In this document: positions 8,486-16,241 of the stretch, piece after piece
Layout: the number at the start of each line of letters is the position of its first letter
Position numbering within the stretch: position 1 is the stretch's first letter
From: Halanaerobiales bacterium
GTDB taxonomy: Bacteria; Bacillota_F; Halanaerobiia; DY22613
DNA: 29,274 nt
NCBI GenBank assembly: GCA_023128035.1
Contig: JAGMES010000047.1
Location: forward strand, 1-29,274
Direction of reading: 5' to 3'
The notes under the pieces: generated by a model
The model's input: only the letters and a program-made list of their open reading frames with translations
The model's database searches: none
What the model was told of the DNA's origin: nothing
Program-made: the position numbers and the translations under genes

Positions 8486-11400
8486 TTATCCAATCTTTAC
8501 TCCACCCAGTGTAGCCAACATTAGTGGTGCTTCAAAAATATTATTACCTTTCTTAGCCATTAACTCTAAGTTAATATCTGTTCTTACATTCAGATCATTT
8601 TCTACTAAAGCATTCAAAATATCTTGTCGAACATTTACTCTCTCTGAATCCATAATTGTATTCATCAATGTTTTAATCTGATCTTCTTGTGGGAATTGAG
8701 GTTTTGTAGATGCCTCAACATTTCCCCATGAAAACTCATGGTTGATCGGTGTAAATTTCAAAACACTTATGTCCATATCAGGAATAGAATGATAATCAAT
8801 AGGCTTAGGGATCAATACAATTCCAACGGGGACATTCTTAATCGTCTCTGCTCGTGGAGTAGTAACTATAGATCTTCCCCACAATGCTTCCGGTACATTT
8901 TCTGTAATAACTGAGTAGTGCAGATGATCTTGTGGAATTTGTATCCATGACTGATCATATGTCTGTTTTTCTATAATAATGGAATGGATAGAATCTAAAG
9001 TATATTTTTCTCCCATTGGTAAAATACCTAATTCGGTATTGGTATGTTCTAAAGAAATTGAATTTCCATTTACATAGATCGAAGTTGAAGGTAATACAGA
9101 ATGTGAAATCAACATAAAATGTTCTGGCTTTATAATCCATCGAGTCACTTGATCCGAATCTTTCACTTCTTTTAAAAGCCCTTTTGCAATTCTCACATTA
9201 CAGGCGATAAGTTTATCTTCCGATGAATTACATACATTTTTATTCTTCTTTTCTGGGTGTGGAAGGAAAGATTTTGAAAATTGATTCCAGGTAAGAGGTT
9301 CTGGTTTTGAATTTTTCGCATCTCCAAATGATATTGTAAATGAGATAATATACCAGTGGATTTTAGCTTCCCCTGCAAATTCTGGTCCCCAGAGATGAAC
9401 CGAAGCATCCAATTCTGTTGAAACTGTTTTATGTACACCCAAAAATTTTACTTTACAAAAAACACCAATACTGATAGCTACAGTAATATCGTAATGTAAA
9501 GGATTCCAAGACATTAAGAAATTAGCATGTACAGTAAACCAAGCTTTTAGATTTCCTTTATGAAAAGTTGCGTCCAATTCCCCTCCAGCCATAAGACATG
9601 ATGGAGTTATAGCAAAATATCCACCACCTTTAATCTGTAAAACATCAGAAATCCGCCAATTTAACCCCAATCTCATTGTAGTTGGGTAGTGTGATGGCTT
9701 TTTAAAGTCTTTATGATACCCCCCTAAAGTCACAACAAAATCTCCCTCATGTTCCCCAGCAAACCAGGTATAGAAAGCAAATCCACCTGTCAATTTACAA
9801 TCCTTTGATAAGATATAAGAAGCAGGGGTTAATGCCGCTGAAACACCGATTAAGCCACTTTGAGGTGCAAAGTTAGCAACAAGAGCCATTTCTGCATAAA
9901 ATACTGGATAGGGAACCTTTGTAGGAACACCAATTGAAGCAATTCCAATTAATGATACTTCAAAACTGGTTCCAAATAAAACACTGACTAAGACAAATGC
10001 TTTGATAGTTTCAAAAGAAGAAAATTGTATTCCAGCAGCAAACCAATAATTACCTATAGAAGGATAAATATATTCACTCATTTCCTTCAAAACTTCACCT
10101 GGCTTTGATTCACTGGATATTCCTCCCTCTCCCAATACACCTGCCACAAGTGGAAACTCTCTGATCCGGTCAGCTCCCGGAATTTTAAGACCCCGATTGT
10201 AACCAAAACCAAGAGCAACTCCTGCAAGGTAAAAATAAGGAGGTCCACCCATAGGTGCAGAAATCATACCAAAAATAAATAATGAAGTTTCTTTAATACC
10301 ATCATCGTTTTTCCGTTCAGCATAAGAACCCATGGCAGAAAGTGAATAACTCGAAACCCTAACCAATGCCATTCCATTATATTCGTTATATTCAGAATTA
10401 TCTGTTTTTAAGAATCCACCACTAATCTCAACTGGCCCACCTTTAAAGGCAATACCCAAGCCCTGGAGTCCAATCCTAAAATCAGTAAGGTTTTTTAGTG
10501 AAATACTTAAACTTAACCCTTCTAAATCGATTGTTAGTCCCGCAGCTGATAAACCAGCATCTAAAAGAAAAACAACCTTCGAACCTTGTAACCCAAGACC
10601 GATTCTCTTGAACTGAACAGGACCATATGTTCTCTGTACAGAAATCCACTTCGTCTTCCCATTCGTCTTCTCAGGTGAATCAGCTATGAGATTCATATCA
10701 AAATTTGTCGTATCTATACCTAATTGTAAATCAATCTCCTGGGTATAATCCATAAAATCCATAATTCCACCCAAGAATATTCCTTTTTGAAGCTGAAGCT
10801 TTTGAGAAGAATCAGGTTTATCAACATAGATACTGATAGGATTATTAGTAGGTGGTTTAGGGATAACAAAATCCTTAAATGAAGAAGATGAAGCAATGAT
10901 TTTACATTCTCTAAGTTTGATACACTCTTTAGATTTAAATTCACCTCTAATAATCGGTAGATTGGTAAGATCAATCTCTTCATTGCCCAGCCCAAATACA
11001 TATCCCCGGTTTTTATCATCATCATTCATTGAAACAAAAAATGCTCTACCATATGTTTTAGAAGTTGCAGTTAATATAAGTTTCCCTTCCTTGAAATCAT
11101 ATTCAAAAACTGCATCATTCAACTTAAGATCCAGACTTTCTGGTACTGATATTTCTAACCCAAACAATTTTGCAAAATCGTGGATTCCAAGCTCTTCTCC
11201 ACCTCGTTCTTTCCAATGAGCCAAAAATTTATTTTCTGTTGTACCAATTGTATATCTTAAAGTAAATGTAGATTTCCCTATAACCAGTTTCCCTTCTACT
11301 GAACCAGTTATTGTACGTTTCTTTGTATCAGAATCTATTTTAGAGCCAATAGCGACTTTTCCAGTAACATTTTTTAAATCAATCCCGGAAGTTACTTTTT

Positions 11401-11677
11401 CAGAAGCAACCAATTCAGCTCCAAAAGAAAAAGATTTAGACGTTGTGTTAATACTAACTGATAGATTATATAGATCTACTTCTGGAGATTCTGAAGGCAA
11501 TGTTACATTAAATTGTTTAAATAAGTCTATAACAAATGAAGAAAGATTTATCTTCTGTCCATCATCTATCTGTCCATTAAAGACGAGTCCCCCTTCAGTT
11601 CCCGAGTATTTAGAAAATACATCAAAATCCACTCCAGCAAAGTGAACCTTCCCACTAATTTCTATAGAAGTACTCAT
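8486..11677 (-). CDS. DUF6603-type large beta-rich protein (1063 aa)
   Basis: The central region (about 300-780) has features I associate with DUF6603, a domain of unknown function: GLQGLGIAFKGGPVEISGGF at about 404-421, then GGPPYFYLAGVALGFGYNRG and a FPLVAGVLGEGG segment. It is a long run of short amphipathic, glycine-rich beta strands, suggesting an elongated beta structure. The N-terminus carries at least two copies of a smaller module (about 30-92 and 148-206) of the form strand, short turn rich in Gly and acidic or polar residues, helix containing a DLF or KLF element, acidic linker, two strands. The same layout occurs in the 135-aa protein of this operon. The C-terminal 280 residues have no recognised domain. 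No signal peptide or membrane helix is seen. The ATG at 11677 has AAAGGAG 8 bases upstream. The DUF6603 call is from memory of the family pattern. Confidence 0.85.
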   Translation of the reverse strand: MSTSIEISGKVHFAGVDFDVFSKYSGTEGGLVFNGQIDDGQKINLSSFVIDLFKQFNVTLPSESPEVDLYNLSVSINTTSKSFSFGAELVASEKVTSGIDLKNVTGKVAIGSKIDSDTKKRTITGSVEGKLVIGKSTFTLRYTIGTTENKFLAHWKERGGEELGIHDFAKLFGLEISVPESLDLKLNDAVFEYDFKEGKLILTATSKTYGRAFFVSMNDDDKNRGYVFGLGNEEIDLTNLPIIRGEFKSKECIKLRECKIIASSSSFKDFVIPKPPTNNPISIYVDKPDSSQKLQLQKGIFLGGIMDFMDYTQEIDLQLGIDTTNFDMNLIADSPEKTNGKTKWISVQRTYGPVQFKRIGLGLQGSKVVFLLDAGLSAAGLTIDLEGLSLSISLKNLTDFRIGLQGLGIAFKGGPVEISGGFLKTDNSEYNEYNGMALVRVSSYSLSAMGSYAERKNDDGIKETSLFIFGMISAPMGGPPYFYLAGVALGFGYNRGLKIPGADRIREFPLVAGVLGEGGISSESKPGEVLKEMSEYIYPSIGNYWFAAGIQFSSFETIKAFVLVSVLFGTSFEVSLIGIASIGVPTKVPYPVFYAEMALVANFAPQSGLIGVSAALTPASYILSKDCKLTGGFAFYTWFAGEHEGDFVVTLGGYHKDFKKPSHYPTTMRLGLNWRISDVLQIKGGGYFAITPSCLMAGGELDATFHKGNLKAWFTVHANFLMSWNPLHYDITVAISIGVFCKVKFLGVHKTVSTELDASVHLWGPEFAGEAKIHWYIISFTISFGDAKNSKPEPLTWNQFSKSFLPHPEKKNKNVCNSSEDKLIACNVRIAKGLLKEVKDSDQVTRWIIKPEHFMLISHSVLPSTSIYVNGNSISLEHTNTELGILPMGEKYTLDSIHSIIIEKQTYDQSWIQIPQDHLHYSVITENVPEALWGRSIVTTPRAETIKNVPVGIVLIPKPIDYHSIPDMDISVLKFTPINHEFSWGNVEASTKPQFPQEDQIKTLMNTIMDSERVNVRQDILNALVENDLNVRTDINLELMAKKGNNIFEAPLMLATLGGVKIG

Positions 11678-11696
11678 ATATTTAACTCCTTTGACC

Positions 11697-12218
11697 TTAA
11701 TCTCCGCTCAGTGACATTACCAACACGAGCCCTACAATAGTTTTCTCATCTTTTAATTCAAAAGAACTTAGCATAGTATCTATTTCTTTCAGTGTAAATA
11801 GATTAACACTATCTCCAGGCACTTCAGAATCCAGTATTACATCCTTTGCCCAAAATATTTGAAAAATCTTATCTTTTCGCACAGAATCCGAATAACATAG
11901 AGCGATTTCCTTTACTGATGTGGCTAAATAACCTGTTTCATCTTTTAATATTCTTTTAGCAGCTAATGCAGGTTCTTCCCCTGATTGTAAATTATCAGAT
12001 GGAATCTCTAATCCTTCATTACTTTTCTGATCTTGCTTCTGAATCAACAGAACTTGATCTTTAGAAGTAAGAGCAACTACAGCTACTCCCTTAATGGGAG
12101 CAATATCTTCTTGAGTATCTTTAATTTCAATTGAAAATTCTCCTTGATCAACAAGGAGGTTCTTAACTGTTTCTCTATACATTTCTTTTAACTTAAACCC
12201 ATTTTTATGAATATCCAT
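11697..12218 (-). CDS. Nudix-fold protein with a degenerate Nudix box
   Basis: Resembles ADP-ribose pyrophosphatase-type Nudix hydrolases (173 aa): an N-terminal strand pair, GVAVVAL at 44-50, VLLIQKQ at 56-62 and a Nudix-like helix at 75-97. Set against the canonical GX5EX7REUXEEXGU box, the opening Gly is Asp75, the Glu of RE is Ile90, and the first Glu of EE is Asp93; Arg89, Glu81, Glu94 and Gly96 are kept. Two of the usual metal-binding acids are therefore changed. Activity on a nucleoside diphosphate may be lost, and the fold could serve for binding or regulation. The ATG at 12218 follows AAAGGTGA. It lies between the 135-aa gene and the DUF6603 gene with 19 bases to the latter. Confidence 0.85.
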   Translation of the reverse strand: MDIHKNGFKLKEMYRETVKNLLVDQGEFSIEIKDTQEDIAPIKGVAVVALTSKDQVLLIQKQDQKSNEGLEIPSDNLQSGEEPALAAKRILKDETGYLATSVKEIALCYSDSVRKDKIFQIFWAKDVILDSEVPGDSVNLFTLKEIDTMLSSFELKDEKTIVGLVLVMSLSGD

Positions 12219-12256
12219 ATAATTTCACCTTTCTGGTTTAATGTACACCACTTAAA

Positions 12257-12330
12257 ATCACCAAAAACATTACAGTTTAATCGTTGAGAATTCTTTCTAA
12301 GCTCAAAATTAAAAGAATGTTTTTGGTGAT
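12257..12330. repeat. Perfect 15-bp inverted repeat between genes one and two of the cluster
   Basis: Arms 12257-12271 (ATCACCAAAAACATT) and 12316-12330 are exact reverse complements, separated by 44 bases. It lies in the 142-base gap between the 135-aa gene and the Nudix gene. On the minus-strand transcript it would form a hairpin followed by only a weak T-run, so it may be a partial terminator, an RNA processing site or an mRNA stabiliser that sets different levels for the first gene and the rest. Confidence 0.65.
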
Positions 12331-12360
12331 CTTAAAATTTATTTATTATGTAGTGATGGT

Positions 12361-12768
12361 TTAATCTTTTGTTTTTTCAAAATTTAGTTTAACTGTACTA
12401 AGTGCAATTCCAGGTAACAAATTCCATGGTTCGGTATTCCACTCACTATTAGCGTCTGCAGCTTTCTTTCCGATTTCTACATTTATTTTAAAATCTTCTT
12501 GAGAATATTTTAACTCATCTACCTTAATTTGTACTTTTAATAGATCTTCTAAAGTTTTCTCAATACTTTTATCTATCCCCAAAGTGGTACATGCCCACTC
12601 CAAAAATTCCGGAATATCAAGAACCAATTCTTCACCTGGTTTTGGATTATAAGCAAAAGTAAATGATTTGCCCTCTTGTGGTGGGTATTCTGCATGAAGG
12701 GGGATAGTTACCTCTTTTCCTTTAGACCCGATCAATAAACTCGCATCAATTGTTGCTTTTGCAGTCAT
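12361..12768 (-). CDS. Small protein (135 aa), stand-alone version of a DUF6603-protein N-terminal module
   Basis: First gene of the operon. No named family is recognised. Residues about 26-105 run as a strand ending in FAYNPKPGEELVLDI, a helix EFLEWACTTLGI, an acidic linker and two strands (LLKVQIKVDELKY, FKINVEIG). This layout closely parallels residues 30-92 and 148-206 of the 1063-aa protein in the same operon, so it may be a free module that caps, seeds or binds that protein (inference). The C-terminus has WNLLPGIALSTVKLNF. No signal peptide is seen. The ATG at 12768 is preceded by AAGGAGAGG. Being promoter-proximal and separated from the next gene by an inverted repeat, it may be made in excess over the large proteins. 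Confidence 0.8.
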   Translation of the reverse strand: MTAKATIDASLLIGSKGKEVTIPLHAEYPPQEGKSFTFAYNPKPGEELVLDIPEFLEWACTTLGIDKSIEKTLEDLLKVQIKVDELKYSQEDFKINVEIGKKAADANSEWNTEPWNLLPGIALSTVKLNFEKTKD

Positions 12769-12825
12769 TTTTATCCTCTCCTTAATATTATTAATTTAGC
12801 ATTTATTACTTACCTTGAACCAATC

Positions 12826-12860
12826 TAGTTATATACTTATATATAGCAAGTATATAACTA
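12826..12860. promoter_or_regulatory. 13-bp perfect inverted repeat in the cluster leader, operator or RNA hairpin
   Basis: Arms 12826-12838 (TAGTTATATACTT) and 12848-12860 are exact reverse complements around a 9-base spacer. It begins about 10 bases downstream of the predicted transcription start of the seven-gene operon. It could be a repressor operator or a 5' UTR hairpin. The sequence does not tell which. Confidence 0.6.
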
Positions 12861-12877
12861 AACGATATATCATTACC

Positions 12878-12906
12878 ATGTTACCATAATTTATTTTTTT
12901 TGTCAA
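12878..12906 (-). promoter_or_regulatory. Sigma-A-type promoter of the seven-gene cluster
   Basis: On the minus strand there is a perfect TTGACA (12901-12906), a 17-base A/T-rich spacer and TAACAT (12878-12883, 4 of 6 to TATAAT). Transcription would begin near 12871, leaving a leader of about 100 bases before the ATG at 12768. It is the only good promoter I see for the cluster. Confidence 0.7.
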
Positions 12907-13096
12907 TACACATACTGTATAATACATGTTTTTTGTATTTTATTCAAAACCGTTCAGCACTACATTTATGTAGAATAAACCATGAATATTTGAATCCACT
13001 ATTCACCAATCTCCATTTTTTGTCACATTTGATTCTATACTAATTCTCCCCATTCCTCAAAGCCATTCGACCCCAGAAAAGTATAATTTCCTATAC
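12907..13096. other. Intergenic spacer upstream of the cluster promoter
   Basis: No gene or RNA is recognised here. Only short, weak inverted repeats occur (for example CTACA/TGTAG near 12960). Together with the promoter and leader it makes up the 366-base gap between the cluster and oadA. Confidence 0.4.
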
Positions 13097-13126
13097 AAAA
13101 AAAATACCCTGATATCAGGGTATTTT
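13097..13126 (-). terminator. Rho-independent terminator of the decarboxylase operon
   Basis: A perfect 26-bp palindrome at 13101-13126 with core TACCCTGATATCAGGGTA, flanked by A/T. On the minus strand it ends in eight T residues. It starts 9 bases past the oadA stop codon and is a textbook intrinsic terminator. It isolates the decarboxylase operon from the cluster downstream. Confidence 0.9.
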
Positions 13127-13134
13127 CTAAATCC

Positions 13135-14466
13135 TTATCCATTTCTTTTCTTCAAAAATGCCTCAGCAGATTTAGGGAAGAGAATATATGAAAGAATATC
13201 TTCCTCGCTTTTAGCTAAGTTTCCAATCTCTTTAGCTTTTTCGTCATACATTGGTTCAAGGAGATCTGCTGGTCGGCAAGTAATAGGTTCTTCATCGCCT
13301 ATGATCTCTTTTCTAAACTCTAGAGATATAGTGCCAGGTGCAGTACCATAAAGTCCTCTAAGATAATCTTTTATCTCTTTTGACTTAACCTTATATCGCT
13401 CACCAGTTGCCACATTAAATACTGCTTGAGTTCCAACAATCTGGCTCATTGGTGTAACCAAAGATGGGTATCCCAATTCTTCGCGAATCTTTGGAACCTC
13501 TTTTAAAACTTGAGGGAATTTGTCGAGCATCTTTTGTTGACGTAATGCATTTCTCAAATTAGAAAGCATTCCTCCTGGGATTTGATAAACCAATACCTCT
13601 GGGTCAATACCGCTAACCGCAACAAACTCTTCTCTCTTTTTCTTAACATCCTTAAAATGATGATTTAATCTTGAAACTTCTTTTAGATCAATTCCTGTAT
13701 TGAATTCAGTTTCTGCTAAAATTGCAACCATAGTTTCTGTAGCAGGTTGAGATGTACTTAAAGCAAAACTAGATAGAGCAGTATCGATAATATCCACGCC
13801 TGCCTCAATTGCCTTCATATATGTAACAGCAGCCAAACCACTTGTATAATGACAGTGAAGTTGAAGTGGAATATCTATCTCTTCTTTGATCTTGCTAACT
13901 AACTCATAAGCCACCATAGGTGTTAAAAGTCCAGCCATATCTTTGATACAAATAGAGTCAACTCCCATATCTTTTAATTGATGAGCTAATTTTAAGTACA
14001 TTGGAATATCATGAACAGGGCTAGTCGTATAAACAATACAACCTTGAGCATGGGCTCCAGCCTTCTTGGTAGCTTTTACAGCGACTTCGATATTACGCAA
14101 ATCATTTAAAGCATCAAAGATGCGGATAATATCAATTCCATTCTCCACAGATTTCTGAACAAAACGTTCAACAACATCATCTGGATAATGATGATAACCT
14201 AAGATATTTTGACCACGTAAAAGCATCTGTAAAGGAGTCTTTTTAATAACTTTCTTTAAAGAACGAAGTCTTTCCCATGGATCTTCATCTAAAAATCTCA
14301 AACAAGTATCAAAAGTAGCTCCGCCCCATACTTCTAAAGAAGCGTAACCTACTTGGTCTAATTCAGCTGCAACGGGAAGCATATCTTCTGTTCTCATACG
14401 AGTTGCCATCAAAGATTGATGTCCATCTCTAAGTACTGTTTCAGTTATCTTAACTTGTCTTGTCAT
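13135..14466 (-). CDS. oadA: Oxaloacetate decarboxylase alpha subunit (biotin carboxyltransferase)
   Basis: Cytoplasmic carboxyltransferase of the Na+-pumping decarboxylase; it moves the carboxyl group of oxaloacetate to biotin on the carrier protein. The DRE-TIM motif LRDGHQSLMATRMRT is at the N-terminus, the metal-ligand pair is in LHCHYTSG, and the lysine of the CIKDMAGLLTP segment is the expected catalytic residue. The C-terminal conserved domain (LGYPSLVTPMSQIVGTQAVFN, GLYGTAPG) is present. At 443 residues it lacks the biotinyl domain fused in some OadA proteins; that is encoded separately at 15620-15970. ATG at 14466 is preferred to the in-frame GTG at 14469 because GAGGTGA lies 6 bases before it. 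Related carboxyltransferases (methylmalonyl-CoA transcarboxylase 5S, pyruvate carboxylase subunit B) share the fold, but the beta and gamma neighbours support a decarboxylase. A broken copy of residues about 228-259 lies at 377-448. Confidence 0.93.
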   Translation of the reverse strand: MTRQVKITETVLRDGHQSLMATRMRTEDMLPVAAELDQVGYASLEVWGGATFDTCLRFLDEDPWERLRSLKKVIKKTPLQMLLRGQNILGYHHYPDDVVERFVQKSVENGIDIIRIFDALNDLRNIEVAVKATKKAGAHAQGCIVYTTSPVHDIPMYLKLAHQLKDMGVDSICIKDMAGLLTPMVAYELVSKIKEEIDIPLQLHCHYTSGLAAVTYMKAIEAGVDIIDTALSSFALSTSQPATETMVAILAETEFNTGIDLKEVSRLNHHFKDVKKKREEFVAVSGIDPEVLVYQIPGGMLSNLRNALRQQKMLDKFPQVLKEVPKIREELGYPSLVTPMSQIVGTQAVFNVATGERYKVKSKEIKDYLRGLYGTAPGTISLEFRKEIIGDEEPITCRPADLLEPMYDEKAKEIGNLAKSEEDILSYILFPKSAEAFLKKRNG

Positions 14467-14488
14467 CACATATCACCTCTTTCGATTA

Positions 14489-15604
14489 CTAACCTATAAG
14501 AGCAAGCAAACAACCAGCGGCTATAGCTGAACCAATTACACCTGCAACATTAGGTCCCATAGCATGCATCAACAAGAAATTCCCAGGATCAGCCTTTTGA
14601 CCTTCTTTTTGTACAACCCGTGCTGCCATTGGTACAGCAGAAACCCCAGCGGCACCAATCAGAGGATTGACTTCACCTTTTGAAATAACTTTCAATAATT
14701 TACCAAAGAGAACTCCCGTAGCTGTTCCAATTGAAAATGCTACTAATCCTAAAACAATGATTTTAATAGTCTGTAAACTCAAAAAAGTTTCTGAATTTGC
14801 AGTAGCACCAACAGTAAGACCTAGAAAAATGGTTACTATATTTGTTAATTCATTTTGCGCGGTTTTTGCCAGACGATCAACCACACCACTTTCCCTTAAA
14901 AGATTACCAAACATCAAAAATCCTAAGAGAGCACCCGCTGAAGGAAGCAAGAAGAGTCCAAAGAGAGTAATAATAAGCGCAAAGAGAACCTTCTCTTTTT
15001 TACTCACTGTACGAAGCTGTTTCATCTTAATCTTTCTCTCTTCTTCAGTGGTTAATAAACGCATAATTGGCGGTTGAATGATCGGAACCAAAGCCATATA
15101 AGAATAAGCTGCAACTGCAATCGGAGCTAATAGATGTGGAGCCAGCTTACTTGTTAAAAATATAGCAGTAGGTCCATCTGCACCACCAATAATCCCAGTA
15201 GCAGCGGCTTCTGGTAAAGTAAAACCTAATAGTACAGCACCGATAAAAGTTATAAAGATTCCAACTTGCGCTGCTGCGCCTAAAAGAATACTTTTTGGAT
15301 TAGCAATCAATGGGCCAAAATCTGTCATTGCACCCACACCCATAAAAATTAACGATGGATAAATTCCAAGTTTTACACCTTGATATAAGTAATATAATAA
15401 TCCGCCTTCTTTCATTAAAAAAGTTAACGGAATATTAGCTAATAACATACCAAAGCCAATTGGTAAAAGTAATAATGGCTCATACTTCTTTTCGATTGCC
15501 AAATAAATTAAAATAAGGGCAATCATTACCATAAACAATTGTTTAAAATCTACATTTACAAAGCCAGTACTATTTAATAATGATATTAATTTTTCACCTA
15601 TCAT
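14489..15604 (-). CDS. oadB: Na+-translocating decarboxylase beta subunit
   Basis: Multi-span membrane subunit (about 371 aa) that decarboxylates carboxybiotin and couples this to Na+ export. The family signature [20 protein letters not shown], with the Asp implicated in Na+ transport in OadB, is present, as is the C-terminal [21 protein letters not shown] segment. About nine or more hydrophobic segments are visible, a usual number and length for the family. Two starts are possible: ATG at 15616, four bases past the carrier stop with a poor ribosome site, or ATG at 15604, preceded by GGGTGAG; the latter is preferred. It lies 22 bases upstream of oadA. The same family serves methylmalonyl-CoA, glutaconyl-CoA and oxaloacetate decarboxylases; the adjacent alpha subunit points to oxaloacetate. 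Confidence 0.93.
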   Translation of the reverse strand: MIGEKLISLLNSTGFVNVDFKQLFMVMIALILIYLAIEKKYEPLLLLPIGFGMLLANIPLTFLMKEGGLLYYLYQGVKLGIYPSLIFMGVGAMTDFGPLIANPKSILLGAAAQVGIFITFIGAVLLGFTLPEAAATGIIGGADGPTAIFLTSKLAPHLLAPIAVAAYSYMALVPIIQPPIMRLLTTEEERKIKMKQLRTVSKKEKVLFALIITLFGLFLLPSAGALLGFLMFGNLLRESGVVDRLAKTAQNELTNIVTIFLGLTVGATANSETFLSLQTIKIIVLGLVAFSIGTATGVLFGKLLKVISKGEVNPLIGAAGVSAVPMAARVVQKEGQKADPGNFLLMHAMGPNVAGVIGSAIAAGCLLALIG

Positions 15605-15619
15605 AATCTCACCCATTCC

Positions 15620-15970
15620 CTATTGTTTCTCAATAATAAGTAAAGTTTCTCCCAATTCAACACTTGCTCCTTCATTTATCAGGATACTTAAAACCTTACC
15701 ATTGAATGGTGCAGATATTTCATTTTCCAATTTTAATGCTTCAAGAAGTAATAATACATCACCAGCTTTAACTTGATCTCCTACTTTAACATTAACCTTT
15801 AAGATCGTTCCACCTAAAGGTGCTTCAATCTTTTCACCATCTACTTGTTTAGAGGATACTTGAGGTTCTATTTCAGATTTTGATTCAACTTGAGTTTGAC
15901 CTTCTTCCTCAATTAGACGAATCTGAACAATATATTCTTCTTGATCTACTTTTACATGGTATTTTTTCAT
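15620..15970 (-). CDS. Biotin carrier protein of the decarboxylase, with ALKL biotin motif
   Basis: 116-residue biotinyl carrier. An N-terminal beta segment (1-25), an acidic and Gln/Ser-rich linker (about 22-45), and a biotinyl domain (about 48-115) that starts APLGGTILKVNVKVGDQV. The biotin-acceptor lysine is Lys80, in EALKLENE; most carriers have AMKM at this place, so both flanking Met residues are Leu here. The rest of the domain (APFNGKVLSILINEGASVE) is regular, so biotinylation is expected but its rate could differ. The ATG at 15970 is preceded by AAAGGAGAG. It lies between gamma and beta genes and supplies the domain that the alpha subunit lacks. Function in the operon is certain; the effect of the Leu changes is not. 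Confidence 0.92.
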   Translation of the reverse strand: MKKYHVKVDQEEYIVQIRLIEEEGQTQVESKSEIEPQVSSKQVDGEKIEAPLGGTILKVNVKVGDQVKAGDVLLLLEALKLENEISAPFNGKVLSILINEGASVELGETLLIIEKQ

Positions 15971-15985
15971 TATAAGCTCTCCTTT

Positions 15986-16222
15986 CTATTTTACACGGGA
16001 AATTTTAATTTCAGCAATTTGATCTCCAAATTCTTCATGGAATGCAGTTATAATCGCAGCTACTTTTTTTCTGTCATTTGAAGTTGATCTGGTTTCCCTA
16101 ATTGCACTCTTTTGAAAATAACTGCCCATTAGTTGAATTAGGAAGCAAAAAACTAAAAGACTAGCAAAAACAATACCAATACATATAATTGATATTTGTA
16201 TTGCTTCACTTAGAACGGTCAT
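15986..16222 (-). CDS. oadG: Decarboxylase gamma subunit (OadG-like)
   Basis: 78-residue protein with one N-terminal membrane helix (about residues 8-32, rich in Ile, Leu, Val and Phe) followed by a charged cytoplasmic tail, the usual plan of OadG, which anchors the alpha and beta subunits. The tail has a VAAIITAFHEEFGD helix as in other small gamma subunits. The family is short and divergent, so position as first gene of the operon carries much of the call. The ATG at 16222 is preceded 8 bases upstream by GGGGGGGAGG, an unusually G-rich ribosome site that is part of the structured leader. Confidence 0.85.
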   Translation of the reverse strand: MTVLSEAIQISIICIGIVFASLLVFCFLIQLMGSYFQKSAIRETRSTSNDRKKVAAIITAFHEEFGDQIAEIKISRVK

Positions 16223-16241
16223 TTTGTAGACCTCCCCCCCT

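Noticed and set aside
10720..11219. Alternate-frame open frames inside the DUF6603 gene
   Set aside because: They lack ribosome sites and lie wholly inside the long conserved frame; no sign of a frameshift in the gene.
14667..15077. Plus-strand open frame of 136 codons inside oadB
   Set aside because: Antisense shadow of a well-conserved membrane gene; no ribosome site.
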